Source: Roseofilum halophilum BLCC-M91
GTDB taxonomy: Bacteria; Cyanobacteriota; Cyanobacteriia; Cyanobacteriales; Desertifilaceae
Direction of reading: 5' to 3'
DNA: 35,882 nucleotides
Assembly: GCF_030068445.1 (NCBI RefSeq)
Contig: NZ_JAQPOK010000115.1
Location: 1 to 35,882, forward strand
Below the pieces are notes generated by a model. That model had not been told where the DNA came from. It worked only from the letters and a program-made list of their open reading frames with translations, and made no database searches. Made by a program: the position numbers and the translations under genes. Below are positions 22,414-31,103 of the stretch, in pieces (positions within the stretch are counted from its first letter, which is position 1; each line of letters opens with the position of its first letter).

Positions 22414-24599
22414 TGGACATGGAACACAGCTTACCCTCTCTACATTCAGTTTGGCATCGTCGCGGTTGGGTGGCAATTCTGGCATTGCTTTCTACCCTTG
22501 GTGGTGGAGTGGCGTATCTGTTCCTCGCTGCTCCCAAATATGAAGTTAAGGCGCGATTAATTCTTAATGACCGGCAGTTGGGGATATCGGAGTTAAGTCG
22601 GGATATTAGTCAAGTATGGAGTTATCGCACGGGAGAATCAAGTCCTTTAGCGACGCAATCAGAGTTAATTAAGTCACAACGGGTGATTCAAGAAGCCCTC
22701 GATCGGGTTGATATCGAAGCCCTCGACCCCCTGGCTGTACCTCCCACATTACAAGAAGTGCGTAAGCACTTAAACATAGCGGTTATTCCAGCGACCAATA
22801 TTCTAGAGGTCAGTTATCAGAATGAATCGGAAGCCTTAGCGGTAGAACTGCTAAATTCTATTGCTGAAACGATGGTAGACGAAAGCGTGAGGGAAATTCG
22901 CCTAGAAGCTAAAGCAGTACGAGAGTTCCTAGAGCAAGAGGTTCCCAGGCAACGGGAAATTACAGCAGCCGCCGAACAAGCGGAAAATGAATACCGTAGG
23001 ATGAGTGGCTTAGTGAATGTGGAGGAACAAACGGCTCAGTTGGTGGCTAGTTTAGGAAATTTGGAAGCTCAAGAGACGGCTGTGGTTGCTGAGTATCAAG
23101 AGAGAATCACGCAAGTGGAGCAATTGCGCCAACTGACGGGAATTGATAATCCGAAAAGTGCCTATATTGGCAGCCGGGTGGGGGGAGACCAGGAGATAGA
23201 AGAGATTAGAAATCAATTAGCAGGAGTGGAAGGGGAATTGGTTGCTGCGCGATCGCGATTTACGGACGAAAATCCCATTGTTCAGTCCTTAGCAGCCCAG
23301 CGCCAGGCTCTGGTTGAACTGTATCAACAGAAACTTGCTGCTGTGGTTCCTCCTGGTGAAACGTTGCTTCGGCAAGGGATTACGTCTGATGAACTGAGTG
23401 AGAATTTAATTGCTGACTTGATTACCGCTCAGTCCCAGAGCGTCGCTCTAGCAGACCGAATTCGCGTCTTGCGTCGAGAACGACAAAATTTATTAGCTCG
23501 TCTGGATGAATTGCCCCTGAAACAACAGCCTTTAATGGCGTTAGTGCGCCAACGAGAAGAGGCGGAAGAAACCTTGAGATTTCTGCAAGGAAAACTTGAA
23601 GAAGCCAGATTAGCAGAAACTCAACTGTTAGGTAACATTCGCATTATTGAACTGGCAGAAGAGGGCAGTGGAGACGAAACACCGAGCGCCAAGGTGATTT
23701 TGGTTTTAGCCACAGCATTTGGACTGATGCTGGCGGTAGGTTTAGTGGTGCTGTTGGAAATTATTGATAATACTCTCCATGATGATGGGGAAATTGAAGA
23801 GTTGCTGAAGTTGCCCCTGCTGGGGGTATTGCCTAATTTAACGGCTCCGGTTCTGAAGTTAACGCCTCCTGAAGCTTTTCTGGACAATGGCCGGTTTGTG
23901 GAACCCTATCGTTTATTGCTGAAAACTTTAGAGTTTCGGAGTTCAGACCCCCTGAAAAGGGTGGTGATTAGCAGCGCGATCGCCTCGGAAGGTAAATCAA
24001 CCGTTGCCGCCCATTTAGCCGCCGTCTCCGCTCTCCTAGGTCGCCGTACTCTGATTATCGATGCCGATCTGCGGTGTCCTCGACAACACCAAATCTGGCA
24101 GCGAGACACGCAACCGGGTTTGACGGAAAGTTTAAACGGCGATCGCCCCCTATCCCAATCCGTACAACCCACAGAAATCGACAACCTAGACCTACTGCCT
24201 TCTGGAGAACTCACCCCTCACCCCTCCAAACTGCTGGAGTCTTCCAGGCTCCACGCTTTACTCGAAGAAGCCGCCCAAACCTACGATCTGGTCATTATCG
24301 ATACACCCCCCATCAGCAGTTGTGGCGATGCCCATAGCCTCAGTCGCGATAGCAATGGTTTATTGCTCATTACTCGCCCCAATGTCACGCCCAAAGATAT
24401 CCTCATCCGAGCCGTATCGGACTTGAAAAGTAATGGCGTGAAGGTGATGGGAGTAGCAGTCAATGGCATGACCGCTTATACAACAGCCTATTATCGATAT
24501 CCTGTCAAGGGAAAATTGCCCGCCGTGAAATCCTCCCTTCGGCTGCGCTCAGGGCAAGTGCAAGCTGCGAACAAAGGCAAAGGAGGCGATCGTGGCTGA
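22413..24599 (+). CDS. Polysaccharide co-polymerase with tyrosine autokinase domain (Wzz/Wzc type)
   Basis: 728 residues. A first membrane span (WVAILALLSTLGGGVAYLFLAA, about 17-38) leads into a Wzz periplasmic region with long coiled-coil helices (about 150-410), then a second span (VILVLATAFGLMLAVGLVVLLE, about 428-449). The cytoplasmic BY-kinase domain carries Walker A SEGKST (K528) and Walker A' LIIDADLR (547-554), and LVIIDTPP as Walker B. Several tyrosines follow (MTAYTTAYYRYPVK). It controls chain length and export in Wzx/Wzy systems. The last about 20 residues (SLRLRSGQVQAANKGKGG) translate a dispersed repeat rather than the usual tyrosine-rich tail. It overlaps the next gene by 8 bases. 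Confidence 0.93.
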   Translation: MDMEHSLPSLHSVWHRRGWVAILALLSTLGGGVAYLFLAAPKYEVKARLILNDRQLGISELSRDISQVWSYRTGESSPLATQSELIKSQRVIQEALDRVDIEALDPLAVPPTLQEVRKHLNIAVIPATNILEVSYQNESEALAVELLNSIAETMVDESVREIRLEAKAVREFLEQEVPRQREITAAAEQAENEYRRMSGLVNVEEQTAQLVASLGNLEAQETAVVAEYQERITQVEQLRQLTGIDNPKSAYIGSRVGGDQEIEEIRNQLAGVEGELVAARSRFTDENPIVQSLAAQRQALVELYQQKLAAVVPPGETLLRQGITSDELSENLIADLITAQSQSVALADRIRVLRRERQNLLARLDELPLKQQPLMALVRQREEAEETLRFLQGKLEEARLAETQLLGNIRIIELAEEGSGDETPSAKVILVLATAFGLMLAVGLVVLLEIIDNTLHDDGEIEELLKLPLLGVLPNLTAPVLKLTPPEAFLDNGRFVEPYRLLLKTLEFRSSDPLKRVVISSAIASEGKSTVAAHLAAVSALLGRRTLIIDADLRCPRQHQIWQRDTQPGLTESLNGDRPLSQSVQPTEIDNLDLLPSGELTPHPSKLLESSRLHALLEEAAQTYDLVIIDTPPISSCGDAHSLSRDSNGLLLITRPNVTPKDILIRAVSDLKSNGVKVMGVAVNGMTAYTTAYYRYPVKGKLPAVKSSLRLRSGQVQAANKGKGGDRG

Positions 24600-26019
24600 T
24601 ACTACTTCTAAACTCAGTAAAATTACCTCCATCGGCTTACTCTCCCTCGTCACCCTGTTCATGGGTTTAATCGCCGGTTTTCTGGTGGGACTCAAACCCA
24701 AACTCTTGGCCATGGCTCTGATTGCAGGAATGAGCCTCCTCTGTTTCTTCACCTACTTTGAAACCACGGTGATTGGCTTACTCATTCTGCGAACCTCCCT
24801 AGATATCTTTTCCGACTTCCGGCTCCCGGCTGCCTTTGGTCTAGGAATGATTGTCCTTACCCTCCTCTATGTCCTCGTACAACTGCTCACCCGTCAACCG
24901 GTGAAAACCGATGGCTTATGGTGGTTTCTCATCCTCTGGTTAGCCTTCCAAGCCCTCTGGGTAATTTTGCTGCCCCTTGGAGGATTAGGCTTAGATGGCT
25001 CTTATCTCTCCTCCGCCTTACGGGAATGGATACGCCTGTTTGCCTGGCTGATGGTTTATCTATTAGTGATGCAACTCAAAGGACGAGTACCTCCTGAGCA
25101 AATGATGACCCTGCTCTTTTGGGGATTGGCTATTCCTTTAGCGTTAGCCTCCCTGCAACTGCTCATCCCTTCCGCGCTCCCGGAGCGATTTCTCTATCAA
25201 GGGGGGGGAGCATTTGAAGCAGGAACTCGCATTAACGGCAGTCTGGGGCATCCGAATACTTTTACTAGCTTTCTCTATTTGTTTATTGGCTTATCCTACT
25301 GGAAACAACGCCATGCTCAGTTTCGGACTCGTTGGTTGTGGGTACTGGGGGCTGTGGTGATGTTCTTTGTGGCCACTAAAGCCCTATTTGGTCTGATGAT
25401 GCTGACAGTATTTCTATTTTGTATTCTCGTGCCACGGATGAATGCTGTCAATGTCTTGGGGGCGATCGCGCTCCTAACCTTAGTTCTCGGATTATTCGCC
25501 AGCACCGAATTTGGCCAAGAACGCTTAAGCTCCATTGCCGAAACCCCGCTCTTAAACCCAGATATGGACATTTGGAAAGCCATCCTCCTCTCCCAAGGCG
25601 ATGGCAACAGCTTCAACTGGCGACTCTCTCAATGGCATTACTTACTCACCCAATGGCAAAATCATCCCTGGCTCGGTTTTGGACTCGGCCTGGGTAAATA
25701 TATCAGCACCAATGGTCTAGAACCCCACAATGACTATGTTCGCGCCCTAGTCGAAGGTGGAATCATCGGATTTACCAGTTTTCTCACCTTTATTGGCGCT
25801 CAGGCTATCCGCTTACTTCAGCTCATCCGCAGATCTGCCCCAAACAGCGCACAACAAGATTTAAGTTTCACTCTGCTGGCCCTCCTCGCAGGCTTATCTG
25901 TCGGCATGATTACCGAAAATATCTGGACTCATACCACCTACTTCTTCTACTGGTTTACCGTTTTCGCTGTAGCCGGTTGGGATTGGAAAACTCAAAATCA
26001 GGAGGAAGATTATGCCTAA
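24592..26019 (+). CDS. O-antigen ligase / Wzy polymerase-like membrane protein
   Basis: 475 residues starting at GTG 24592, with AGGAGG five bases upstream (24581-24586). About ten to twelve hydrophobic spans are visible, beginning ITSIGLLSLVTLFMGLIAGFLVGL. The characteristic large loop near the C-terminus ends with HPWLGFGLGLGKYI and then LEPHNDYVRALVEGGIIGF, the Wzy_C/WaaL signature region. The inferred role is polymerisation of lipid-linked repeat units on the periplasmic side; polymerase and ligase cannot be separated by sequence. It overlaps both neighbours by 8 bases, so it is in an operon. Confidence 0.88.
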   Translation: MADTTSKLSKITSIGLLSLVTLFMGLIAGFLVGLKPKLLAMALIAGMSLLCFFTYFETTVIGLLILRTSLDIFSDFRLPAAFGLGMIVLTLLYVLVQLLTRQPVKTDGLWWFLILWLAFQALWVILLPLGGLGLDGSYLSSALREWIRLFAWLMVYLLVMQLKGRVPPEQMMTLLFWGLAIPLALASLQLLIPSALPERFLYQGGGAFEAGTRINGSLGHPNTFTSFLYLFIGLSYWKQRHAQFRTRWLWVLGAVVMFFVATKALFGLMMLTVFLFCILVPRMNAVNVLGAIALLTLVLGLFASTEFGQERLSSIAETPLLNPDMDIWKAILLSQGDGNSFNWRLSQWHYLLTQWQNHPWLGFGLGLGKYISTNGLEPHNDYVRALVEGGIIGFTSFLTFIGAQAIRLLQLIRRSAPNSAQQDLSFTLLALLAGLSVGMITENIWTHTTYFFYWFTVFAVAGWDWKTQNQEEDYA

Positions 26020-26974
26020 AATTTCTGTCATTATTCCCGCTTATAATGCCATGGCTTATCTTCCCGAAACCCTGGAAAATCTTCTGCAACAAACCTGGCA
26101 AGATTTTGAAATCATTATCGTCAATGATGGCAGTTCCGATGATACCCCTCAATGGGTAGCTCAAGTTAGCGATCCTAGAGTAAAGTTAGTTTCCCAAGAA
26201 AATCAAGGTTTAGCTGGAGCAAGAAATACAGGCATTGCCCACGCTCAAGGGGAATACATTGCCTTTCTAGATGCTGACGATCTCTGGGAAAAAAGTAAAC
26301 TAGAAAAACAGCTACAGAGTTTAGAACAAAATCCTAAGATTGGACTGGTTTATACCTGGGTACTACTGATTGATGCTGAAGGAAAAAAGACAGGTAGACT
26401 TTTTAAAAGTGAGGCACAAGGAAAGGTTTGGCAAACTTTAATTGAAGAGAATATTGTGGGATGTGGGAGTGTGGCTATGGTGCGCCGAAAATGTTTTGAA
26501 ACTTGTGGTCTGTTTGATAGAAATTTAAAGTCATTTGTAGAAGACTGGGATATGTGGCTTCGTATTGCCTCTCACTACCAATTTTCGGTTGTCCCTGAAC
26601 CTTTAGTTTACTATCGGCAACATGCCAATAGTGCCTCTCGGAATTGGAGTGCCATGGAAGAAAGCTACAAGATTGTCATTGAAAAAGCTTTTAATTCAGC
26701 CCCTCCAGATATTCAATCTATGAAGAATAAGAGTTATGGTCGAGCTAATTTGTGCTTGGCTTGGAAGCCTTTACAAAGTGCCGCCAAAGATTATCAGACA
26801 GCAGCTAAGTTTCGTGAAATTGCTATAACTTACTATCCCCAGTTAATCTGGACTAAGGAATATTGGCGTTTGAGTGTAGCGATTGTTTTGATGCAAGCCC
26901 TTGGCCCCGATCGATATCAAAAGTTTTTACAGTGGGTTTATCGCTTACGTCGGCAGATCTTTGTTCTGAAATAA
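26012..26974 (+). CDS. GT-A fold glycosyltransferase, family 2
   Basis: 320 residues. The N-terminus PKISVIIPAYNAMAYL, VNDGSSDDT (38-46), the acceptor loop GLAGARNTGIAHAQGEYIAF and the metal-binding DADD at 87-90 define GT2. A later EDWDMWLRIA supplies the catalytic acid. The C-terminal about 80 residues are basic and aromatic. ATG 26012 follows AGGAGG at 26000-26005 and overlaps the polymerase gene by 8 bases. It is a paralogue of the enzyme at 31104-32021, with which it shares much of the first 90 residues. The donor is unknown. Confidence 0.93.
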   Translation: MPKISVIIPAYNAMAYLPETLENLLQQTWQDFEIIIVNDGSSDDTPQWVAQVSDPRVKLVSQENQGLAGARNTGIAHAQGEYIAFLDADDLWEKSKLEKQLQSLEQNPKIGLVYTWVLLIDAEGKKTGRLFKSEAQGKVWQTLIEENIVGCGSVAMVRRKCFETCGLFDRNLKSFVEDWDMWLRIASHYQFSVVPEPLVYYRQHANSASRNWSAMEESYKIVIEKAFNSAPPDIQSMKNKSYGRANLCLAWKPLQSAAKDYQTAAKFREIAITYYPQLIWTKEYWRLSVAIVLMQALGPDRYQKFLQWVYRLRRQIFVLK

Positions 26975-27004
26975 TTAACTGAGTAAACTCAATTATACAA
27001 ACGA

Positions 27005-28273
27005 ATGGTGGGAAAACTTTTAAACATCGATCGCTGGAAACAGTTGCTCTCCAATCAATTTCTACGCAATGCTGGATGGTTGGGACTGGCAGAACTGGCT
27101 AACCGTATTTTCCGCTTGGGGACAACCGTGACTTTGGCACGAATGTTTAGTCAAGAAGATTACGGGTTGATGGCGATCGTTTATACCGTTTTTGAGTTTG
27201 CTAATGTACTAACCCTCCGAAATGGATTAGGAGCAAAAATTATTCAAGCTGACGAAGCAGATCTAGAAGATATCTGTAATACTTCATACTGGATTAACTG
27301 GATACTCTGTATTTCAATCACACTCTTACAATGTGGAATGGCTTTTCCCATCGCCCATCTCTACGGCACTCCAGAGTTGGTCTTACCCCTTTGTGCCCTA
27401 TCTTCCATGTATTTATTATTTCCTTTCTTCATGGTGCAAGGGGCCTTGATCGATCGCGAAAATCGATTAAAAATCCGTGCTTTTTGTTACGCAGCACAGT
27501 CTCTCATTAGTAATGTAGTGACAATTACCCTCGCCTTATTCGGCTTTGGCGTGTGGGCGATCGTTTTATCCCTGGTATTATCCACTCCCATCTGGATTCT
27601 AATAACTTGGAAAAATCACCCTTGGAGACCTCGAAAATCCATTACATTTGCAAAATGGAAAACTGTAATTAACTATGGGCGTAATATGCTCGGAATCGAT
27701 CTCTTAATCCGAATCAAAAATAACTTGGATTACTTAATTGTAGGGAAGATTTTAGGATTAGATGCTCTAGGGATTTATTTCTTCGCTTTTAATGCCGGAT
27801 CGGGAATTACCATGAATGTCGTTAACGCTCTAATGTCAGCCCTATTTCCTCATTTGTGTTCCGTTCGGGATCAAATCCATCTTCTGAAACAAGAATATTT
27901 CCATAGCCTGAAAAAAGTAGCCAAAATTCTAATTCCCTTAGTATTGCTCCAAACCCTACTTGCTCCTTTCTATGTTCCCATCATCTTTGGTTCTAAGTGG
28001 TCGGAAGCCATTCCTGTTTTAATGATTATTTGTCTTTCGGTTATTCCTAGAGCCTATAAATGGGCCTCTGCGACTTTAATCAATACTGTTGATAAAACTC
28101 ATATTTCCTTACAACTCGATCTACTTTACACCCTAATATTTGCCGTGGTGCTTTGGATCGTAACGCCCTATGGAATTCTGTCGGTCGCAGTCAGTGTTCT
28201 TATTCTCCATATACTCATGTCATCTTTTGTCAATTGGATTTCAATACGCCTGGTATTTGCAAAGATTTTGTAA
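27005..28273 (+). CDS. Wzx-like lipopolysaccharide/oligosaccharide flippase
   Basis: 422 residues, with about eleven hydrophobic spans. The start (LLSNQFLRNAGWLGLAELANRIFRLG then TVTLARMFSQEDYGLMAIVY) is the hallmark of the polysaccharide-transport branch of the MOP superfamily (WzxC/TuaB-like). The central GRNMLGIDLLIRIKNNLDYLIVGKILG is also typical. It should flip undecaprenyl-linked repeat units across the inner membrane. No Shine-Dalgarno sequence is obvious at ATG 27005, 30 bp after the previous stop. Slightly short relative to many members but complete at both ends. Confidence 0.9.
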   Translation: MVGKLLNIDRWKQLLSNQFLRNAGWLGLAELANRIFRLGTTVTLARMFSQEDYGLMAIVYTVFEFANVLTLRNGLGAKIIQADEADLEDICNTSYWINWILCISITLLQCGMAFPIAHLYGTPELVLPLCALSSMYLLFPFFMVQGALIDRENRLKIRAFCYAAQSLISNVVTITLALFGFGVWAIVLSLVLSTPIWILITWKNHPWRPRKSITFAKWKTVINYGRNMLGIDLLIRIKNNLDYLIVGKILGLDALGIYFFAFNAGSGITMNVVNALMSALFPHLCSVRDQIHLLKQEYFHSLKKVAKILIPLVLLQTLLAPFYVPIIFGSKWSEAIPVLMIICLSVIPRAYKWASATLINTVDKTHISLQLDLLYTLIFAVVLWIVTPYGILSVAVSVLILHILMSSFVNWISIRLVFAKIL

Positions 28274-28355
28274 AGATTGTAAAAACAGCGAAAAAATATG
28301 CTATCTTTAGGATTAATAAATGAGTGTAAACTGTCTAATATATTGAGGAAAAGCG

Positions 28356-29348
28356 ATGTCTAACCCCCAAGTTACTGTTGTTGTTGTTCCTAGAGAGCGT
28401 TTTAGCTACACTCAAAAATCTCTGGAAAGCATTTATCAAAATACTCATTTCCCCTTTGATTTAGTTTATGTAGATGGCAACTCACCCGCTCCCTATAAAA
28501 CCTATCTTGAACAGCAAGCTCAGGAGAAGCAGTTTAAGCTGATCAGGACTGACCATTTTTTAGCTCCTAATCAAGCGCGGAACTTGGGATTAGCTGAAGT
28601 TAAAACTAAGTACCTCGTCTTTATTGATAATGATGTTTTAGTTAAGCCAGGTTGGTTAGAAAACTTAGTCAATACGGCTGAAAAGACTGGTGCTTGGCTG
28701 GTTGGCCCCCTAACCTTGATTGGAGATGATTTTAAGACCATTCATATCGCTGGTGGAACCATTGAACTAAAGGAAAAAAATGGTAAACGCTCCATGATCC
28801 AGAAGCGTCCTTTCATGACTCGACCACTAGCAGAATTTGAGTCTCAGATCAAACCAGGAGCAACAGAACTCCTGGAATTTCATTGCATGTTAACTCGCCG
28901 TGAAGTTTTCGATCATTTTGGCCCCTTAGACGAACAATTCATGAATATGTGTGAAGAGGATGACCTCTGTATGCAAGTTGCCAATGCTGGTCATCTGATT
29001 TATTTGGAACCGAGTGCTGTGGTTTCATACGTTGTGCCCTCTCCTTCTGAATTTGCACGGTCTGATTTACCATTTTTCTTTATTCGCTGGAGCGATAGCT
29101 GGTGCAAAATTAGTGTAGAGCATTGTCGTCAAAAGTGGAATCTCGCAGATGATGCACCTTTCCCCAAACATACTGAGAAATTTGTTCGAGATCATCGCTT
29201 TCTGGTTATTCCCAGACCCAAGAAGTTGGCTGGTTATTTCCTCTATGGATTGAAGAGAATTATGCTGTTAGGCTTGTTGAAGCCTATCATGAATTGGAAG
29301 GCGTTACAGCTCCCTAGAAACCCAGGGCAAAACCTCTATTCAACTTAA
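28356..29348 (+). CDS. Glycosyltransferase family 2
   Basis: 330 residues. The opening QVTVVVVPRERFSYTQKSLE is a GT2 start in which the usual VIP-Y-N is replaced by VVPRERF, a pattern seen in a subgroup of GT2 enzymes. DND at 91-93 is the metal site, AGGTIEL and a catalytic-type MCEEDDLCMQVANAGH follow, and the C-terminus is basic. GAGGAAAA lies ahead of ATG 28356. It probably adds a sugar in the same pathway; specificity unknown. The 82-bp gap before it is AT-rich and could hold a promoter. Confidence 0.88.
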   Translation: MSNPQVTVVVVPRERFSYTQKSLESIYQNTHFPFDLVYVDGNSPAPYKTYLEQQAQEKQFKLIRTDHFLAPNQARNLGLAEVKTKYLVFIDNDVLVKPGWLENLVNTAEKTGAWLVGPLTLIGDDFKTIHIAGGTIELKEKNGKRSMIQKRPFMTRPLAEFESQIKPGATELLEFHCMLTRREVFDHFGPLDEQFMNMCEEDDLCMQVANAGHLIYLEPSAVVSYVVPSPSEFARSDLPFFFIRWSDSWCKISVEHCRQKWNLADDAPFPKHTEKFVRDHRFLVIPRPKKLAGYFLYGLKRIMLLGLLKPIMNWKALQLPRNPGQNLYST

Positions 29349-29360
29349 GCTTGCTACTCA

Positions 29361-29415
29361 ACTTGATACTAGATTGAGAGAAAGGAGTGACTTTGAATTA
29401 AATCTAGTATCAAGT
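29361..29415. terminator. 15-bp perfect inverted repeat after the third glycosyltransferase
   Basis: ACTTGATACTAGATT (29361-29375) pairs exactly with AATCTAGTATCAAGT (29401-29415) around 25 bases. It lies 13 bp after the stop at 29348 and 45 bp before the next gene. Without a T-run it may be an mRNA stabiliser or operator instead of a terminator. Confidence 0.5.
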
Positions 29416-29459
29416 CAGCTCCTTCAATTTATGAATCATTGTAAATTCTCCTTGAAATC

Positions 29460-30002
29460 ATGCCTCTTATTCGTTATCTAACAACCTATATTGCCTCTTA
29501 TTTTCAGGCTCGCAGGCTGAGAAAGCAATATCAATACCACCAGTTAAATAGAGAAGAAACTAGACAAGATGTTGTTCATTTTCTTATCACGGAAAACACC
29601 AGCTTACAAGTCTATTGGAAAAGTCTAAAAGCGGGAATTAGTGTAGCTGTTATATTTTGTGCTTTTGAGTATGAGGCGCTTCGATTTGATTGTTATCTCA
29701 AACGGAAAGGGCATTATCATCTCCAACTGATGGAGTGTCAAGATAACTGCAAAGAGCATGTATTGATGGCTGAATCAACTGTTGAAGAACAAATTGATCG
29801 AGCAATATTTGAATTGGAAAATAATTTATATTATTACCTACAGCGTCACCCCGATCGCCGAGTGCGGACATTGAAAGTAGAGCGATCGCCATTGAAAGCA
29901 GCAATACAAAGCGCCAGAACTAAAATGCTGCAAGATTTACAGAAGATTAAAGCAGATGGCATAAAGAGTGATTCTATACAATTAGTCAACTCACAGTCTT
30001 AG
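29460..30002 (+). CDS. Hypothetical protein, not recognised
   Basis: 180 residues. A basic N-terminus (YIASYFQARRLRKQYQYHQ) precedes a mixed region with one short hydrophobic stretch (GISVAVIFCAFEYEALRF, about 60-77) that is too polar for a clear span. Then come a cysteine pair region (LMECQDNCKEHVLM) and a helical, charged C-terminus with ELENNLYYYLQRHPDRRVR and a lysine-rich end. I know of no family. Codon use looks coding throughout, with HIP1 near the end. It is followed after 16 bp by the aldo/keto reductase, so the two are probably co-transcribed. Confidence 0.7.
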   Translation: MPLIRYLTTYIASYFQARRLRKQYQYHQLNREETRQDVVHFLITENTSLQVYWKSLKAGISVAVIFCAFEYEALRFDCYLKRKGHYHLQLMECQDNCKEHVLMAESTVEEQIDRAIFELENNLYYYLQRHPDRRVRTLKVERSPLKAAIQSARTKMLQDLQKIKADGIKSDSIQLVNSQS

Positions 30003-30018
30003 GTAGGAACAGAGTAGC

Positions 30019-31071
30019 ATGATAAAAAGATACATTAAGCGATATCTAGAGGCGATCGCCGACTTCACCGACACCACTCAACCGCCCCAGCGTAGTCCAG
30101 AACTCCTGACCCAGATCGACCAAACCACCATGAAATATACTACCCTTGGTCGCACTGGACTTCAAGTAAGCGTTATGGGTTTAGGCAGTGGTGGATATAG
30201 CCAAATTGGTCAAAAAACCGGTAAAAACAAAAAAGAATCCGTAGAATTAGTGCGTACAGCACTTGATTTCGGCATTAATTTCTTGGACACTGCTGAAGCT
30301 TATCATACAGAGCATATCATCGGGAAAGCCATTCAACCGATCCCGCGCGAACAAGTCATTCTATCGACCAAAAAAAACCTCATCGATAAAGACCGCTTAA
30401 TTACGAGCAAAGAGCTGGCTAAGGGAATTGACAATAGCCTGTACAATCTTCGTTCTGACTATATTGATATTTATAATCTTCACGGTGTCAAACCCGATCA
30501 ATATGACTATATCTTAACCGAACTCGTCCCCATTTTATTCAAGATGCGTGATGCAGGTAAAATCAGGTTTCTTGGCATTACTGAAGCCTTTATCGACGAT
30601 CCTAGCCATCAAATGTTGCAGCGTGCCGTTCAAGACAATTGTTGGGACACCATTATGTTAGGATTCAATATCCTCAATCAATCCGCACAACACCAAGTTT
30701 TACCTCAAGCGATTGAAAAAAAAATTGGGGTACTAGCAATGTTTGCAGTCCGTCGCGCCTTAAGCAATCAAGAAAATCTTAAACAAGCCATACTCCGATT
30801 AAAAAATATGGGATATTCTGAGCTAGAAGATCTAGATCGAGACAACCCTCTAGGTTTTCTATTTCACGAACAGGGCGCTAAAAACATTACTGATGCAGCG
30901 TATCGCTTTTCCCGCCATCAACCGGGAATTGACTTGGTGCTATTTGGAACAGGAAACCTCGATCATTTATCCGCTAACATCACCTCATTATTAAGTCCTC
31001 CATTACCGAGTTCAGATACACTAAAGCTGAACCAAATATTTACAAAAGTAGATGACTTTACAGGAAATTAA
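30019..31071 (+). CDS. Aldo/keto reductase
   Basis: 350 residues from ATG 30019, or 313 from ATG 30130 (MKYTTLGRTGLQVS), the usual family start. The catalytic tetrad is visible: D90 in NFLDTAEAYHTE, Y95, K118 in LSTKKN and H155 in YNLHGV. SSG-type cofactor segments occur later (IGVLAMFAVRRAL, DLVLFGTGNLDHL). It should reduce a carbonyl with NADPH. The N-terminal 37 residues (IKRYIKRYLEAIADF...) are unusual and could be a leader or not translated; an AGGTAGGA at 30001-30008 supports the longer form. It may modify a sugar for the polysaccharide, but that is inference from position. Confidence 0.88.
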   Translation: MIKRYIKRYLEAIADFTDTTQPPQRSPELLTQIDQTTMKYTTLGRTGLQVSVMGLGSGGYSQIGQKTGKNKKESVELVRTALDFGINFLDTAEAYHTEHIIGKAIQPIPREQVILSTKKNLIDKDRLITSKELAKGIDNSLYNLRSDYIDIYNLHGVKPDQYDYILTELVPILFKMRDAGKIRFLGITEAFIDDPSHQMLQRAVQDNCWDTIMLGFNILNQSAQHQVLPQAIEKKIGVLAMFAVRRALSNQENLKQAILRLKNMGYSELEDLDRDNPLGFLFHEQGAKNITDAAYRFSRHQPGIDLVLFGTGNLDHLSANITSLLSPPLPSSDTLKLNQIFTKVDDFTGN

Positions 31072-31103
31072 CAAACATCATAGCAATTTAGCTCTATTTG
31101 CTT

